A stretch of 64,000 bases of DNA. Origin: JAZGGS01 sp963714405. Its GTDB lineage: Bacteria > Bacteroidota > Ignavibacteria > Ignavibacteriales > Ignavibacteriaceae. The notes under the pieces are model-generated. The model saw only the letters and a program-made list of their open reading frames with translations, ran no database searches and was not told the DNA's origin. The stretch spans positions 744,001-808,000 of the forward strand of contig CAVQOH010000001.1 of NCBI GenBank assembly GCA_963714405.1. Reading direction: 5' to 3'. This document shows positions 18,496 through 26,986 of this stretch, piece by piece. Within the stretch, counting starts at the first letter, position 1. The number at the start of each line of letters is the position of its first letter. A program made the translations under genes and the position numbers.

Positions 18496-19338
18496 ATGAA
18501 AAGGGAAAGTAAATCTAATACACTGGTTTTAATTCTTTTTCTAATTTCCACTTTAATCTTATCTTCCTGTTCAAATGATGAACCAACTAATCCAGGAGAA
18601 AATTCACCGGAAATTCCTCCCCAATCAACTTTTATAATGGATTTCACAGAGTTTCCTGATACAATAACTCCGCTTAAAATTGGTAAGATCAATTCTGCAG
18701 ATACACTGAAGAGAACTAATTGGGGATGGGCAGCATCAAACATTAGTTTTTGGAATACAATTCTAAAAATCACATTAGCAGTACCTGCAGCTGCTTTTGC
18801 GGAAGCATTTAACCATCAAGCTGTGCAGCAACCCGATGGAAGCTGGTTGTGGAGTTATGATGTAACAGTTGGAGGAGTTGTCCACACCGCAAAACTTTAC
18901 GGAACAACAACTGGAAATGGAGTTAACTGGAGTATGCTTTTAAGCAAGCAAGGATTTTATGAAGACTTTGAATGGTACACAGGTTCTTCAAATCTTCCTC
19001 TTACAGAGGGAACCTGGACGTTAAATAAAGATCCAAATGAACCGGTTCCTTTTCTTCTAATAAGCTGGCATAGAAATGTTGAATTGAACACAGCAGATAT
19101 TAGATATACTAATATAATTCCACAGGCACCTGCAAATGGAAGTTATATATTTTATGGTATTTCAAATGTTGATCCTTATAACCGCTTTTACCAGATTTAT
19201 GGACAAGAGGAAGATCGTTTGATAGATATTGAATGGAATTATTTAAATCTGTTTGGCAGAGTAATGGATCCCCTGCGTTTTGGTGATACTAACTGGCATT
19301 GCTGGGATGAACTATTGTTCAATGTAGATTGCCAGTAA
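18496..19338 (+). CDS. Lipoprotein of unknown function
   Basis: A 280-residue protein with a lipoprotein signal peptide; the lipobox is LSSC at about residues 22-25, followed by a Pro/Glu/Asn-rich linker. The rest (about 240 residues) is rich in Trp, Tyr and Asn and looks like an all-beta ligand-binding domain (DGSWLWSYDVTVGG, GSYIFYGISNV). I recognise no family. Single-gene unit, divergent from the DUF6265 gene and ended by the terminator at 19364. Confidence 0.7.
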   Translation: MKRESKSNTLVLILFLISTLILSSCSNDEPTNPGENSPEIPPQSTFIMDFTEFPDTITPLKIGKINSADTLKRTNWGWAASNISFWNTILKITLAVPAAAFAEAFNHQAVQQPDGSWLWSYDVTVGGVVHTAKLYGTTTGNGVNWSMLLSKQGFYEDFEWYTGSSNLPLTEGTWTLNKDPNEPVPFLLISWHRNVELNTADIRYTNIIPQAPANGSYIFYGISNVDPYNRFYQIYGQEEDRLIDIEWNYLNLFGRVMDPLRFGDTNWHCWDELLFNVDCQ

Positions 19339-19363
19339 TCTAATAACAAAATTTTTTCAAATT

Positions 19364-19398
19364 AAATCCCTCTTCAGCAATGTAGAGGGATTTTTTCT
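19364..19398 (+). terminator. Rho-independent terminator
   Basis: Stem AATCCCTCT / AGAGGGATT around a short loop, followed by six T. It lies 25 bp after the lipoprotein stop codon. Confidence 0.85.
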
Positions 19399-19516
19399 TT
19401 TGTAAATATCCATTATTTTCACCGTAATTTATAAATCTTGATTTACAAAAATTTTCAATTTAAATTGAATTCAGAACTCTTAAACTAACTTATTAATAAG
19501 AATTAAGGAAGGGGCT

Positions 19517-19930
19517 ATGGCACTAAATATCAGAAAAGCTGAATACTTTTATACAACGGTTGCAGATCAGCCTGGAGAGGCATATAAAATTTTAACAATA
19601 CTCGAAGATATGGGTATAAATCTCAACGCATTCACTGCAATACCATTGGGCCCAGAAAGAACCCAATTTACATTAATTCCTGAAGATGAGAACAAACTTG
19701 TTGAAGCTGCAAAAAAAGCAGGATTCTCTTTGGATGGTCCCCATCCTTCAATTTTGGTTCAGGGAGATGATGAACTTGGTGCGTTAACAGATATTCATAA
19801 AAAATTATTCCAGGCAAATGTAAATGTGTATGCATCAAACGGTGTTGCTGATGGCAAATGCTGCTTTGGTTATATTCTATATGTAAGACCTGAAGAGATC
19901 GACAAAGCTTTAGCTGCACTTGGAATTTAG
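19517..19930 (+). CDS. ACT-domain protein
   Basis: A 137-residue soluble protein made of two ACT-like halves. The first has VADQPGEAYKILTILEDMGINLNAF, which matches the ligand-loop and helix of ACT modules; the second starts near GDDELGALTDIHKKLFQANVNVYAS. Such stand-alone proteins bind small ligands, often amino acids, and may regulate enzymes. AAGGAAGGGG precedes the ATG. No operon partner, so the ligand cannot be inferred. Confidence 0.75.
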   Translation: MALNIRKAEYFYTTVADQPGEAYKILTILEDMGINLNAFTAIPLGPERTQFTLIPEDENKLVEAAKKAGFSLDGPHPSILVQGDDELGALTDIHKKLFQANVNVYASNGVADGKCCFGYILYVRPEEIDKALAALGI

Positions 19931-20125
19931 TTTAAAATGATACCAAATAATCAATTTTAAGTTAAAAAATCCAAAAAATAACTATTTAGCTTGCATCTAT
20001 ATAAATTATTTCTAATTATCGAACTGTAATTTTATTACATTATCGGATCTTACCTTCAGAAGTACATACTGTAAAAGATCTTTTTTTACTAATCAATTAA
20101 AATTTAAACTAACAGAGTTATTTAT

Positions 20126-21409
20126 ATGAAAGACCGCACACGTTTTCCATTTGTGTTCTGGATAGCAAACGGAATAGAAGTTCTTGAACGATTTGCATAT
20201 TACGGAATATATATGGGTTTTGGTATTTACCTTCAGCAACTTGGTTATTCCAAAGGAGATCTGGGTATCATTCAAAGCATTTTTCTCGCTTTATCATATC
20301 TTATCCCATTATTCTCAGGAACCTTTGCCGATAAATACGGATTCAAAAAGGTTTTGATTGTATCGTATCTTATTTATCTGCCAACAATACTTCTTCTTAT
20401 CATTACAAAATCATTTTCCGGAATTGCAATTACAATGCTAAGCATTGGATTTGCAGCAGGAATTTTTAAACCTCTTATTTCTGGCACAGTTAGAGTTGTA
20501 TCAGATAAAACAAATAAAACTCTCGGATTTGGAATTTTTTATGCGATGGTGAATGTTGGTGCATCATTTGGTCCCATAATAATGGGTAAACTAAGAGCCA
20601 TCTCGTGGGATTACGTATTTATAACAGCAGCAGCAGCAGTTGGTTTAATGTTCATCATCACACTAATTTTTTATAAAGAACCACCTCGTGAAATTGAAGG
20701 AATTACTCTTAAGAAAAAATTTAAGGATATGGGTGAGGTTTTATCCGATTACAAATATTTAACTTTTATCATTTTACTTGGTGTGTTTTTCTGGTTACCA
20801 TTCTGGGCATTTTTCAATGTGCTTGCTGTTTATATCAACGATTACATGAATACTGCAGCTTTGTACGAAGGAGTGAAGTCAATATTAGGAACAGGAATTA
20901 CTAGTTTAATAGCTAACAATGATAGTGGAACCTGGAAAATTAATGCAGAGGCAATTTCTCACACAGGTTATATAATTATTGTTTTCCAGATTTTTATTTC
21001 CCGGATATTTGAAAAACGAGCAGCTATTGGTTCATTTTTATTTGGGATTTTTGTTGCTGCGGCAGGTTTTGTAGTACTTGGTTTAGCAGTTACAGTTTCA
21101 AACAATCTGGTTTTTCTTGGAATATTTTTATTTGCGATTGGCGAAATGATTTCTTCACCAAGAATTCAGGAATATATTACCTGGATAGCACCAAAAGAGA
21201 AAGCTGGATTGTACATGGGTACAAACTTTCTTGCAACTTTTATCGGTGCAACGTTAAGCGGCATTTACACAGGTGTTATGGGCAGCTTTGAAGAAGCAGG
21301 CACCCCTGAAAATATTATGTACGCACTTGCTGCCCACTCTGTAGTGGGAATTATAGCTATATACATCTTTACAAAAACTGCCGGTGAATTTAAAGAACTG
21401 GATGTATAG
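20126..21409 (+). CDS. MFS transporter of the POT/oligopeptide type
   Basis: A 427-residue membrane protein with about 12 helices. The N-terminal IEVLERFAYYGIYMGF matches the ExxERFxYY motif of proton-coupled oligopeptide transporters. DKYGFKK is the MFS loop 2-3 motif. It carries a mid-protein loop (EPPREIEG) and a non-helical insert at about residues 255-275. Family members import di- and tripeptides or related solutes with protons; the substrate here is unproven. Ends at a clear terminator (21434). Confidence 0.82.
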   Translation: MKDRTRFPFVFWIANGIEVLERFAYYGIYMGFGIYLQQLGYSKGDLGIIQSIFLALSYLIPLFSGTFADKYGFKKVLIVSYLIYLPTILLLIITKSFSGIAITMLSIGFAAGIFKPLISGTVRVVSDKTNKTLGFGIFYAMVNVGASFGPIIMGKLRAISWDYVFITAAAAVGLMFIITLIFYKEPPREIEGITLKKKFKDMGEVLSDYKYLTFIILLGVFFWLPFWAFFNVLAVYINDYMNTAALYEGVKSILGTGITSLIANNDSGTWKINAEAISHTGYIIIVFQIFISRIFEKRAAIGSFLFGIFVAAAGFVVLGLAVTVSNNLVFLGIFLFAIGEMISSPRIQEYITWIAPKEKAGLYMGTNFLATFIGATLSGIYTGVMGSFEEAGTPENIMYALAAHSVVGIIAIYIFTKTAGEFKELDV

Positions 21410-21433
21410 TTGAGTCTTAAAATAAATCTTTAC

Positions 21434-21470
21434 GAAGAGCTTAGCATTTTTGTTAAGCTCTTTTTTTTAC
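21434..21470 (+). terminator. Rho-independent terminator
   Basis: Stem AGAGCTTA / TAAGCTCT with a short AT-rich loop and a run of eight T directly after, 24 bp past the transporter stop codon. Confidence 0.85.
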
Positions 21471-21537
21471 CAATGCAAACTATTCTTTAACTTTGTCTAT
21501 TCATAACAATTTAAAAAGATAAAACTGATTGAACGAT

Positions 21538-23151
21538 ATGAAACGTAAATTCATTATAATAAGTTTTGTTTTAATTGTTATTGTTTTTATAGCACATGCT
21601 ATTTTCTTAGCCGCACCCGCAGAAGATTCATTTATCAGTTTTCGTTACGCAAAAAATCTTGTGGAAGGTTATGGATTAACCTGGAATATCGGGGAGCCGC
21701 CCGTTGAAGGATACACAAATTTCCTTTGGGTTTTAATTTGTGCAATTGGTACTATTCTAAAATACGATATAATACTTTTTGCACAAATTATTGGTGTTTC
21801 AGCATCTGTATTAACTTTAACATATGTGTACAAAATTTCTATTCTAATTGGGATGGAAAAACGCATAGCCTTGCTTCCCTGCATCTTTCTTTCTATTTCA
21901 GGTCCTTTTGCTGCCTGGGCAACCAGCGGAATGGAAACAAATTTATTTACATTATTTGTTGTTTGTAGCACTTACCAAGCAATATATTTTTGGAAATCTG
22001 GAAATAGTATATCGTTAATCATTTCCTTTATTCTTTGTTTACTTGCAACTTTAATAAGACCTGAAGGTTTTGGTATTTATTTACTAATGCTCATCATTCA
22101 ATTCATTTTTTATTTGAGGAGTGAACCATCTGCAGGAAATATAAAATTATTATTTGTGGCGGCTCTTTTCTATTTAATACCTTTTCTATTCTATTTTATC
22201 TGGCGTTTCACTTATTTTGGAGAATTTCTACCGCTAACATTTTATGCGAAAACGGGTGGAACAATTTTTCAGTGGTTTAGGGGGTTAAAATATTTTGGAT
22301 ATTTTATTATTCATTATCTGCTGCCATTCTTACCAATGCTAATCTATCTTTTCCTTAAGAGGAGAGAATTGTTTAGTAGCAAAAAGATTTTTTTTCTTAA
22401 TACGTTAAGAAAACCTTTCTCACTTACCAGATTCATTATTTCTTTTCTCATATTAATTTGTTTAGCATATACCTCATACATAATATATGTAGGTGGCGAT
22501 TATATGGCAATGTACAGGTTTTATGTGCCAATTCTTCCCTTTATTTATATTTTGTTGGCAGCTGGTTTTATTCTTAAGAAAAAATCCGAAGGAACATCAA
22601 AGAATAGTCTCCTAGCTGTAGTTTTTATTTTAATTGCTTTAGTCGGAACAATAATTCAATCAACTCCATTAGAAAAAATATTTTTTCGCAAACCTGGAAT
22701 TACGCATGGACAGTACCAGGGAATACTTACTGAACGATGGCATTCAAACCGGCTTACATTAATAGGTAAATTTTTTAATAGGTATAAAAAAAGTAATAAT
22801 GAATCACTTGCAACGGGAGCAATTGGCGCATTATCATATTACTCAAAGCTTAAAGTGTATGATATTTACGGGCTTGTTGACCCGCATATTGCTAAAATGA
22901 CAATGGAGGATCTTGGAAAAGGATTTCCCGGTCATGAAAAAATCGATTTGTTATACACTCTTTCAAAGAAACCAACCTACTTTATTTTCAGCCGTGAGTT
23001 TACAAATGAACCAGCTGATTATCCGTCATTTTCACCCGAAGTAGATACCATTCTAAAAAAAGATTATCTGTTGGTTTCGAAATGGCTAAAGGACAAAGAA
23101 AATGATGAAGAAGGATACTTTACATTTCTTGAGTTAAAAAGAATCAATTAG
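21538..23151 (+). CDS. GT-C fold membrane glycosyltransferase
   Basis: A 537-residue polytopic protein with about 10-12 helices and a soluble C-terminal domain. The first periplasmic loop carries the DSFISFRYAKNLVEGYGL and EPPVEGYTNFLWV segments, typical of AftB-like and related lipid-phosphosugar transferases; Glu-Asp at the loop start is the probable catalytic acid pair. It would move a sugar from a polyprenyl-phosphate donor to a cell-envelope acceptor. The ATG at 21538 is preferred to an in-frame TTG at 21529; neither has a good ribosome binding site. The HD-domain gene starts 8 bp after the stop, suggesting an operon. Confidence 0.78.
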   Translation: MKRKFIIISFVLIVIVFIAHAIFLAAPAEDSFISFRYAKNLVEGYGLTWNIGEPPVEGYTNFLWVLICAIGTILKYDIILFAQIIGVSASVLTLTYVYKISILIGMEKRIALLPCIFLSISGPFAAWATSGMETNLFTLFVVCSTYQAIYFWKSGNSISLIISFILCLLATLIRPEGFGIYLLMLIIQFIFYLRSEPSAGNIKLLFVAALFYLIPFLFYFIWRFTYFGEFLPLTFYAKTGGTIFQWFRGLKYFGYFIIHYLLPFLPMLIYLFLKRRELFSSKKIFFLNTLRKPFSLTRFIISFLILICLAYTSYIIYVGGDYMAMYRFYVPILPFIYILLAAGFILKKKSEGTSKNSLLAVVFILIALVGTIIQSTPLEKIFFRKPGITHGQYQGILTERWHSNRLTLIGKFFNRYKKSNNESLATGAIGALSYYSKLKVYDIYGLVDPHIAKMTMEDLGKGFPGHEKIDLLYTLSKKPTYFIFSREFTNEPADYPSFSPEVDTILKKDYLLVSKWLKDKENDEEGYFTFLELKRIN

Positions 23152-23159
23152 ATTTACTA

Positions 23160-23753
23160 TTGAAAGTTAAGAATTCAAAAAAAATAATTACAGCAGTTGA
23201 AAAAATTGTTGAAGATGCATGCAAAGCTGAATCAAATGTTTTTGGATATGGTATTTGGTCTCATCATATAACACAAGTTGTTAAAATTGGGAAAAGTTTG
23301 GCAAAAAAATTTAATGCTGATGCTGAAATAGTAGAAATAGCTGCATTGCTTCATGATTATGCGGGAATAAAAGATCACAAACTTCACAAAGAACATCACA
23401 TTCACAGTGCAAACGCAGCTACAAAAATATTAAGGAAATTGAACTATTCTGAAGTTAAAATTGAAGCTGTTAAGCATTGCATTCAAACGCACAGGGGAAG
23501 TGTAAAAAATCATTCGACAAGAAGTTGCGAAGCTAATTGCCTTGCAAATGCTGATGCCATTGCACACATTGAGAACATTCCTTCATTGTTCTTTCTTGTT
23601 TATAATAAATTTAAGATGGAAATTGATGAAGGTGCAATGTGGTTATCAAAAAAATTAAAAAGAAGCTGGAATAAATTGAATCCGGAAATGAAGAAAATGG
23701 TAAAAAATAAATTTAAAGCTGCAAATCAAATTCTTGATTCTCTAATTTCGTAA
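23160..23753 (+). CDS. HD-domain phosphohydrolase
   Basis: A 197-residue soluble protein of the HD superfamily. Metal ligands can be read in order: His in IWSHHITQV, the His-Asp pair in AALLHDYAG, His in KEHHIHSANAA, and Asp in ANADAIAHIEN. Many family members hydrolyse nucleotides or cyclic nucleotides; the substrate is unknown. It starts with TTG at 23160, eight bases after the GT-C stop, and no closer ATG fits the domain. Four C-terminal lysine-rich helices follow the domain. Confidence 0.82.
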   Translation: MKVKNSKKIITAVEKIVEDACKAESNVFGYGIWSHHITQVVKIGKSLAKKFNADAEIVEIAALLHDYAGIKDHKLHKEHHIHSANAATKILRKLNYSEVKIEAVKHCIQTHRGSVKNHSTRSCEANCLANADAIAHIENIPSLFFLVYNKFKMEIDEGAMWLSKKLKRSWNKLNPEMKKMVKNKFKAANQILDSLIS

Positions 23754-23899
23754 CTAATCTATAATTAAGAAGTGATTTCAACTACAAATCAATTTAAAAC
23801 CTATCTAACAGCAACAATTACATTAGGGTAATTTTCTACGAGTAAAGAAAATACTTGAAAAATTCTTGACTTTTTTCGCATTACTAATTATCGCAATCT

Positions 23900-24093
23900 T
23901 TGAATTGCCAGAAGTAAAATTCTGGCATCTCCTCCCAAACCTGGTTGCTTCTCTAATGTAGAGTAGCCTCCTATAGTAACCAGGTTAGTGACGGCCGGGC
24001 TGTATTCCAAATTAATGTTTTGCCCTCACATTCATTAAAATATTGCTGTGTCCGGCCGTCCTTCATATTATAATAAATTCTACTCTACAGAAG
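23900..24093. ncRNA. Candidate structured RNA or inverted-repeat element (strand unknown)
   Basis: The 341-bp gap between two convergent genes holds three strong inverted repeats. GCCAGA/TCTGGC pairs 23907-23912 with 23921-23926. AACCTGGTT/AACCAGGTT pairs 23938-23946 with 23978-23986. GACGGCCGG/CCGGCCGTC pairs 23990-23998 with 24052-24060. A fourth, longer-range match lies between 23948-23966 and 24080-24093. GC content is well above the AT-rich flanks. It matches no RNA family I can recall (not tmRNA, SRP, RNase P or 6S by motif). It may be an RNA gene or a mobile palindromic element. Confidence 0.45.
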
Positions 24094-24094
24094 T

Positions 24095-24799
24095 CTATTC
24101 ATCTTTCTCTTCGGTAAATATATTATCAGGAAGCCCGTTATTAATAATATAATTTGAATACCTGATATATACTTTACCGGATTTTACTTTCTCATCACCT
24201 TCATTTTCAGAATTATTTTCTGATCCAGTTTCGCCGGCTATATCCATCGGTAAACGCATATTATCAATCGAAAAAGTAAAAACCATTAATTCGGGTAAAA
24301 TAAATTCTGCTTTTTTTTCAGGATAAATAAACTCTAAAATAAATGTTCCAGATGGTTTTCTGGATGATTCGACTTTTATAATTCGGTTATTTATTTGATC
24401 TATCCAGAAAGTACTTAGAATTACATTTGATTTTTCATTTAAGGGAATGATTTTAATAACTGAAACTTCATTCCCATTAAGAATAACCTCATTTCCGTAG
24501 AAAGCTGAGTATTCGGTATTCAGTAATGAAATCGGAGAAAAGTTTATCCCCTGCTTTGGCAGTAATGCAAATCCATCAGATTCAAAATGAACTTTATCCG
24601 GTTGTTTAAAATATATTTTTGCATCAGCTTCAGGAACTTTTAAAAATGAAACATCTACTTTAATATTAACATCAACTACATAATCTTCAATTTTTTCAAA
24701 TGATTTAATTACGTTATTCAAAATCACATCGGGATCCTTGCTCTGCGAAAACACAACTGCCGAGAAAAATATTAGTCCAATTAAAATTTTTTTAATCAT
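24095..24799 (-). CDS. LolA-like exported protein
   Basis: A 234-residue exported protein. The ATG at 24799 gives a clean signal peptide (IKKILIGLIFFSAVVFSQ) and has AGGTG upstream; a longer in-frame start at 24853 would overlap the permease gene. The pattern NNVIKSFEKIEDYVVDVNIKV followed by KIYFKQPDKVHFESDG matches the LolA/LolB-like fold (outer-membrane lipoprotein sorting family). A low-complexity Glu/Asn/Ser stretch lies near residue 190. It is the last gene of an operon with the ABC permease and ATPase, so it may carry lipid or lipoprotein for that exporter. Confidence 0.7.
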   Translation of the reverse strand: MIKKILIGLIFFSAVVFSQSKDPDVILNNVIKSFEKIEDYVVDVNIKVDVSFLKVPEADAKIYFKQPDKVHFESDGFALLPKQGINFSPISLLNTEYSAFYGNEVILNGNEVSVIKIIPLNEKSNVILSTFWIDQINNRIIKVESSRKPSGTFILEFIYPEKKAEFILPELMVFTFSIDNMRLPMDIAGETGSENNSENEGDEKVKSGKVYIRYSNYIINNGLPDNIFTEEKDE

Positions 24800-24810
24800 T
24801 AAAAGCACCT

Positions 24811-25650
24811 TTAACTTAAGATATCTTTTTTCTTGAAGATCAAAGCTGTGCAACCAAAAAACAAAATAATATGCCCAATTAATACCATAACTGATTCAAT
24901 TATTTTGTTTATATCAAGGGGATCGTTAAAAAATTCACGCCAGCGTAAAATATGGCTTGTAAACAGAAACGGTTTTATTGCCTGAAAGAATTCAATATTT
25001 ATTGCAGTAACAATTATAAATACAATAATTACAGCCATTGTTGCAATTATAGGGCCAATCGCATTTTCTACCAAAGAGGAAAACAGGAAAGCCAGACTAC
25101 AAATTACAGTCATTCCCAAAGATGCATAGCTATACGCAAGAATAAATCGCCACAAAACATCACTTTTTTTGAAAATTATAATTGTGCCAGATTTTAAAAC
25201 AATCAATTCACCTGTTCCGAATATGAAATAACCTAGCAGTAAACTCATTACAGCTAACCACAATATTAAAAAATGTGTGTAAATTGTTCCGGCCAAAAAT
25301 TTAGAAGTTACAATTTTCATCCTTGAAACAGGACGCGAAACAAGCAACCTGTATGTACCTGCAGTTGCTTCGCCTGCAAGAAGATCGGCAGCAACCAGAG
25401 TAATTAAAAATGGAATATGTACAGCTATTGCATTTAAGATAATATAAGAAATAAAATAAGTGTTCAGCAAATTTCCTACAAATACAAATGATTCGCTGAT
25501 GTTTTTTGTTACAAAATTTATTGAATGTTCACCTTCATAAACCATTGCAATCTGGATAATAGGAACAAGTATACCGATTGCAATAAATCCAATATAAGTC
25601 CTCCATTTTTTGAATATCTTGTACAATTCAATTTTAACCAGTAAAATCAT
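24811..25650 (-). CDS. ABC-2 type transporter permease
   Basis: A 279-residue membrane protein with six helices, of the ABC-2 (drug, lipid or polysaccharide export) permease type. The N-terminal KIELYKIFKKWRTYIGF segment and the central GEATAGTYRLLVSRPVSR coupling segment are typical. Its start overlaps the stop of the upstream ATPase gene by four bases (ATGA-type overlap), which indicates translational coupling and a shared complex. Confidence 0.85.
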   Translation of the reverse strand: MILLVKIELYKIFKKWRTYIGFIAIGILVPIIQIAMVYEGEHSINFVTKNISESFVFVGNLLNTYFISYIILNAIAVHIPFLITLVAADLLAGEATAGTYRLLVSRPVSRMKIVTSKFLAGTIYTHFLILWLAVMSLLLGYFIFGTGELIVLKSGTIIIFKKSDVLWRFILAYSYASLGMTVICSLAFLFSSLVENAIGPIIATMAVIIVFIIVTAINIEFFQAIKPFLFTSHILRWREFFNDPLDINKIIESVMVLIGHIILFFGCTALIFKKKDILS

Positions 25651-26573
25651 AATTCGATTTCCCTGGTTATATTCAAAAAATATTCTTCAAGTGATCTGGT
25701 AGGAATAACAGCGCTAACCGAAATATTTTGCTCGACAAGAAATTTATTTAGCACGGAGATTTCATCAGGATTTAGCGTGAATACTAACTTATTATTTTGA
25801 TGAGATTTGAGTTTAGTTATCCACCTTGTATCGTTTAAAACTTGGTTTGTTTTTGAAATATCATCCACTTCAATAGTTACATTTACAACTTTTGTATTAA
25901 TAAGATCTTCAACTTTCCCTTCAACGATAGTTTTGCCTTTATTAATAATCGTCATTCTGTTCGCAACCAATTCAACTTCAGAAAGAATGTGCGAAGATAG
26001 AAATATAGTTTTATGCTCTTCCTTGCTTAACCTTAGAATTAAATCTCTGATCTCCTTCATTCCTTGCGGATCGAGCCCAACCGTGGGTTCATCAAGTATA
26101 ATAAGATCGGGATTGTGAAGAAGGGATTGTGCAATACCCAGCCTTTGTTTCATTCCATGCGAAAATGTTTTAACCTTACTTTTATATCTATCCTTCAATC
26201 CAACCAGTTCTAACATGTCAAAAATTTGCTCTTTAGTAACTTCATTTCCTGAGATTTTAGACAATATTTCAAGGTTTTTATAGGCAGAAAGGTAATTGTA
26301 AAAATCAGGGTTTTCTATAATTGCACCAACATTTTTTAAGATAGAACTTCGATTAGCATTCAATTCTTTCCCGAAAATTTTTATCTCTCCCCTGCTAGGT
26401 GAGATTAATGAAAGAAGCATGCGGATTGTTGTACTTTTACCTGCTCCATTTGGTCCGAGAAATCCAAAAACATCACCTCTAAAAACATTAAGGTTAAGAT
26501 TGTCAACAGCACGTACTTCCTTAAAATCTTTTGTGAGGTTATTTATCTCAATTATTTTTTCTCTATTGTCCAA
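25647..26573 (-). CDS. ABC transporter ATP-binding protein
   Basis: A 308-residue ATPase. Walker A GPNGAGKST (about residue 39), signature FSHGMKQRL, Walker B LIILDEPTVGLDP and the switch His in LSSHILSEV are all present. The C-terminal 80 residues form the extra domain common in ABC-2 export ATPases. It starts with TTG at 26573, and no ATG or GTG fits better. With the permease it forms an exporter; substrate unknown, though the LolA-like partner points to a lipid or lipoprotein. Confidence 0.88.
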   Translation of the reverse strand: MDNREKIIEINNLTKDFKEVRAVDNLNLNVFRGDVFGFLGPNGAGKSTTIRMLLSLISPSRGEIKIFGKELNANRSSILKNVGAIIENPDFYNYLSAYKNLEILSKISGNEVTKEQIFDMLELVGLKDRYKSKVKTFSHGMKQRLGIAQSLLHNPDLIILDEPTVGLDPQGMKEIRDLILRLSKEEHKTIFLSSHILSEVELVANRMTIINKGKTIVEGKVEDLINTKVVNVTIEVDDISKTNQVLNDTRWITKLKSHQNNKLVFTLNPDEISVLNKFLVEQNISVSAVIPTRSLEEYFLNITREIEL

Positions 26574-26986
26574 AGTTTTAAATTAAATTTGATGACTAAA
26601 TTAAGATATTTATCGATTGGTAATCAACAAATAATAGTAGAAATAGTTCCTGCTGCATCATATTAAGGTTTAAAATTTAGTGAATTGCTATGATTTTAAA
26701 GTACAAAAAAATTTTTATTCTGATATGTAAAATAAAATTTGGATATTTATAAAAATATCACAAAGTTAGCATTAACCCGATCGGGGTAGGAAAAAATAAT
26801 ATTAAAAAGTTTAACTACCTATTTCATCTTTAAATATTTTTTTTTAGCTTCCAATACCCCGAGTCTTAAACGAAAACCTAAATCTTGAAGTTGGCAATTG
26901 ACATTAACTGTAACTAATTCATTAGATAACTATTTTATTTTCAATCCCTACGCATCCAGCGTTAATACTTTTATTTGGAGTTCTTC
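26574..26986. other. Divergent intergenic region upstream of nrdJ
   Basis: A 413-bp AT-rich gap between the ABC operon and nrdJ. It holds a 10-bp GC palindrome (CCCGATCGGG, about 26778) that is unusual in this composition. A possible sigma-70-like promoter for nrdJ is TTGACA at 26898-26903, a 17-bp spacer and ATTAGA at 26921-26926. I looked for an NrdR box and a cobalamin riboswitch and found neither convincingly. No coding frame is supported. Confidence 0.4.

Noticed and set aside
23900..24093. Classical integron attC, tmRNA, SRP RNA or RNase P RNA
   Set aside because: None of the diagnostic motifs (GTTRRRY/RYYYAAC edges, tag reading frame, GGAA tetraloop helix, P4 core) could be found.
26574..26986. 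Cobalamin riboswitch or NrdR box upstream of nrdJ
   Set aside because: No B12-box-like segment and no paired NrdR-type palindromes were found by eye.
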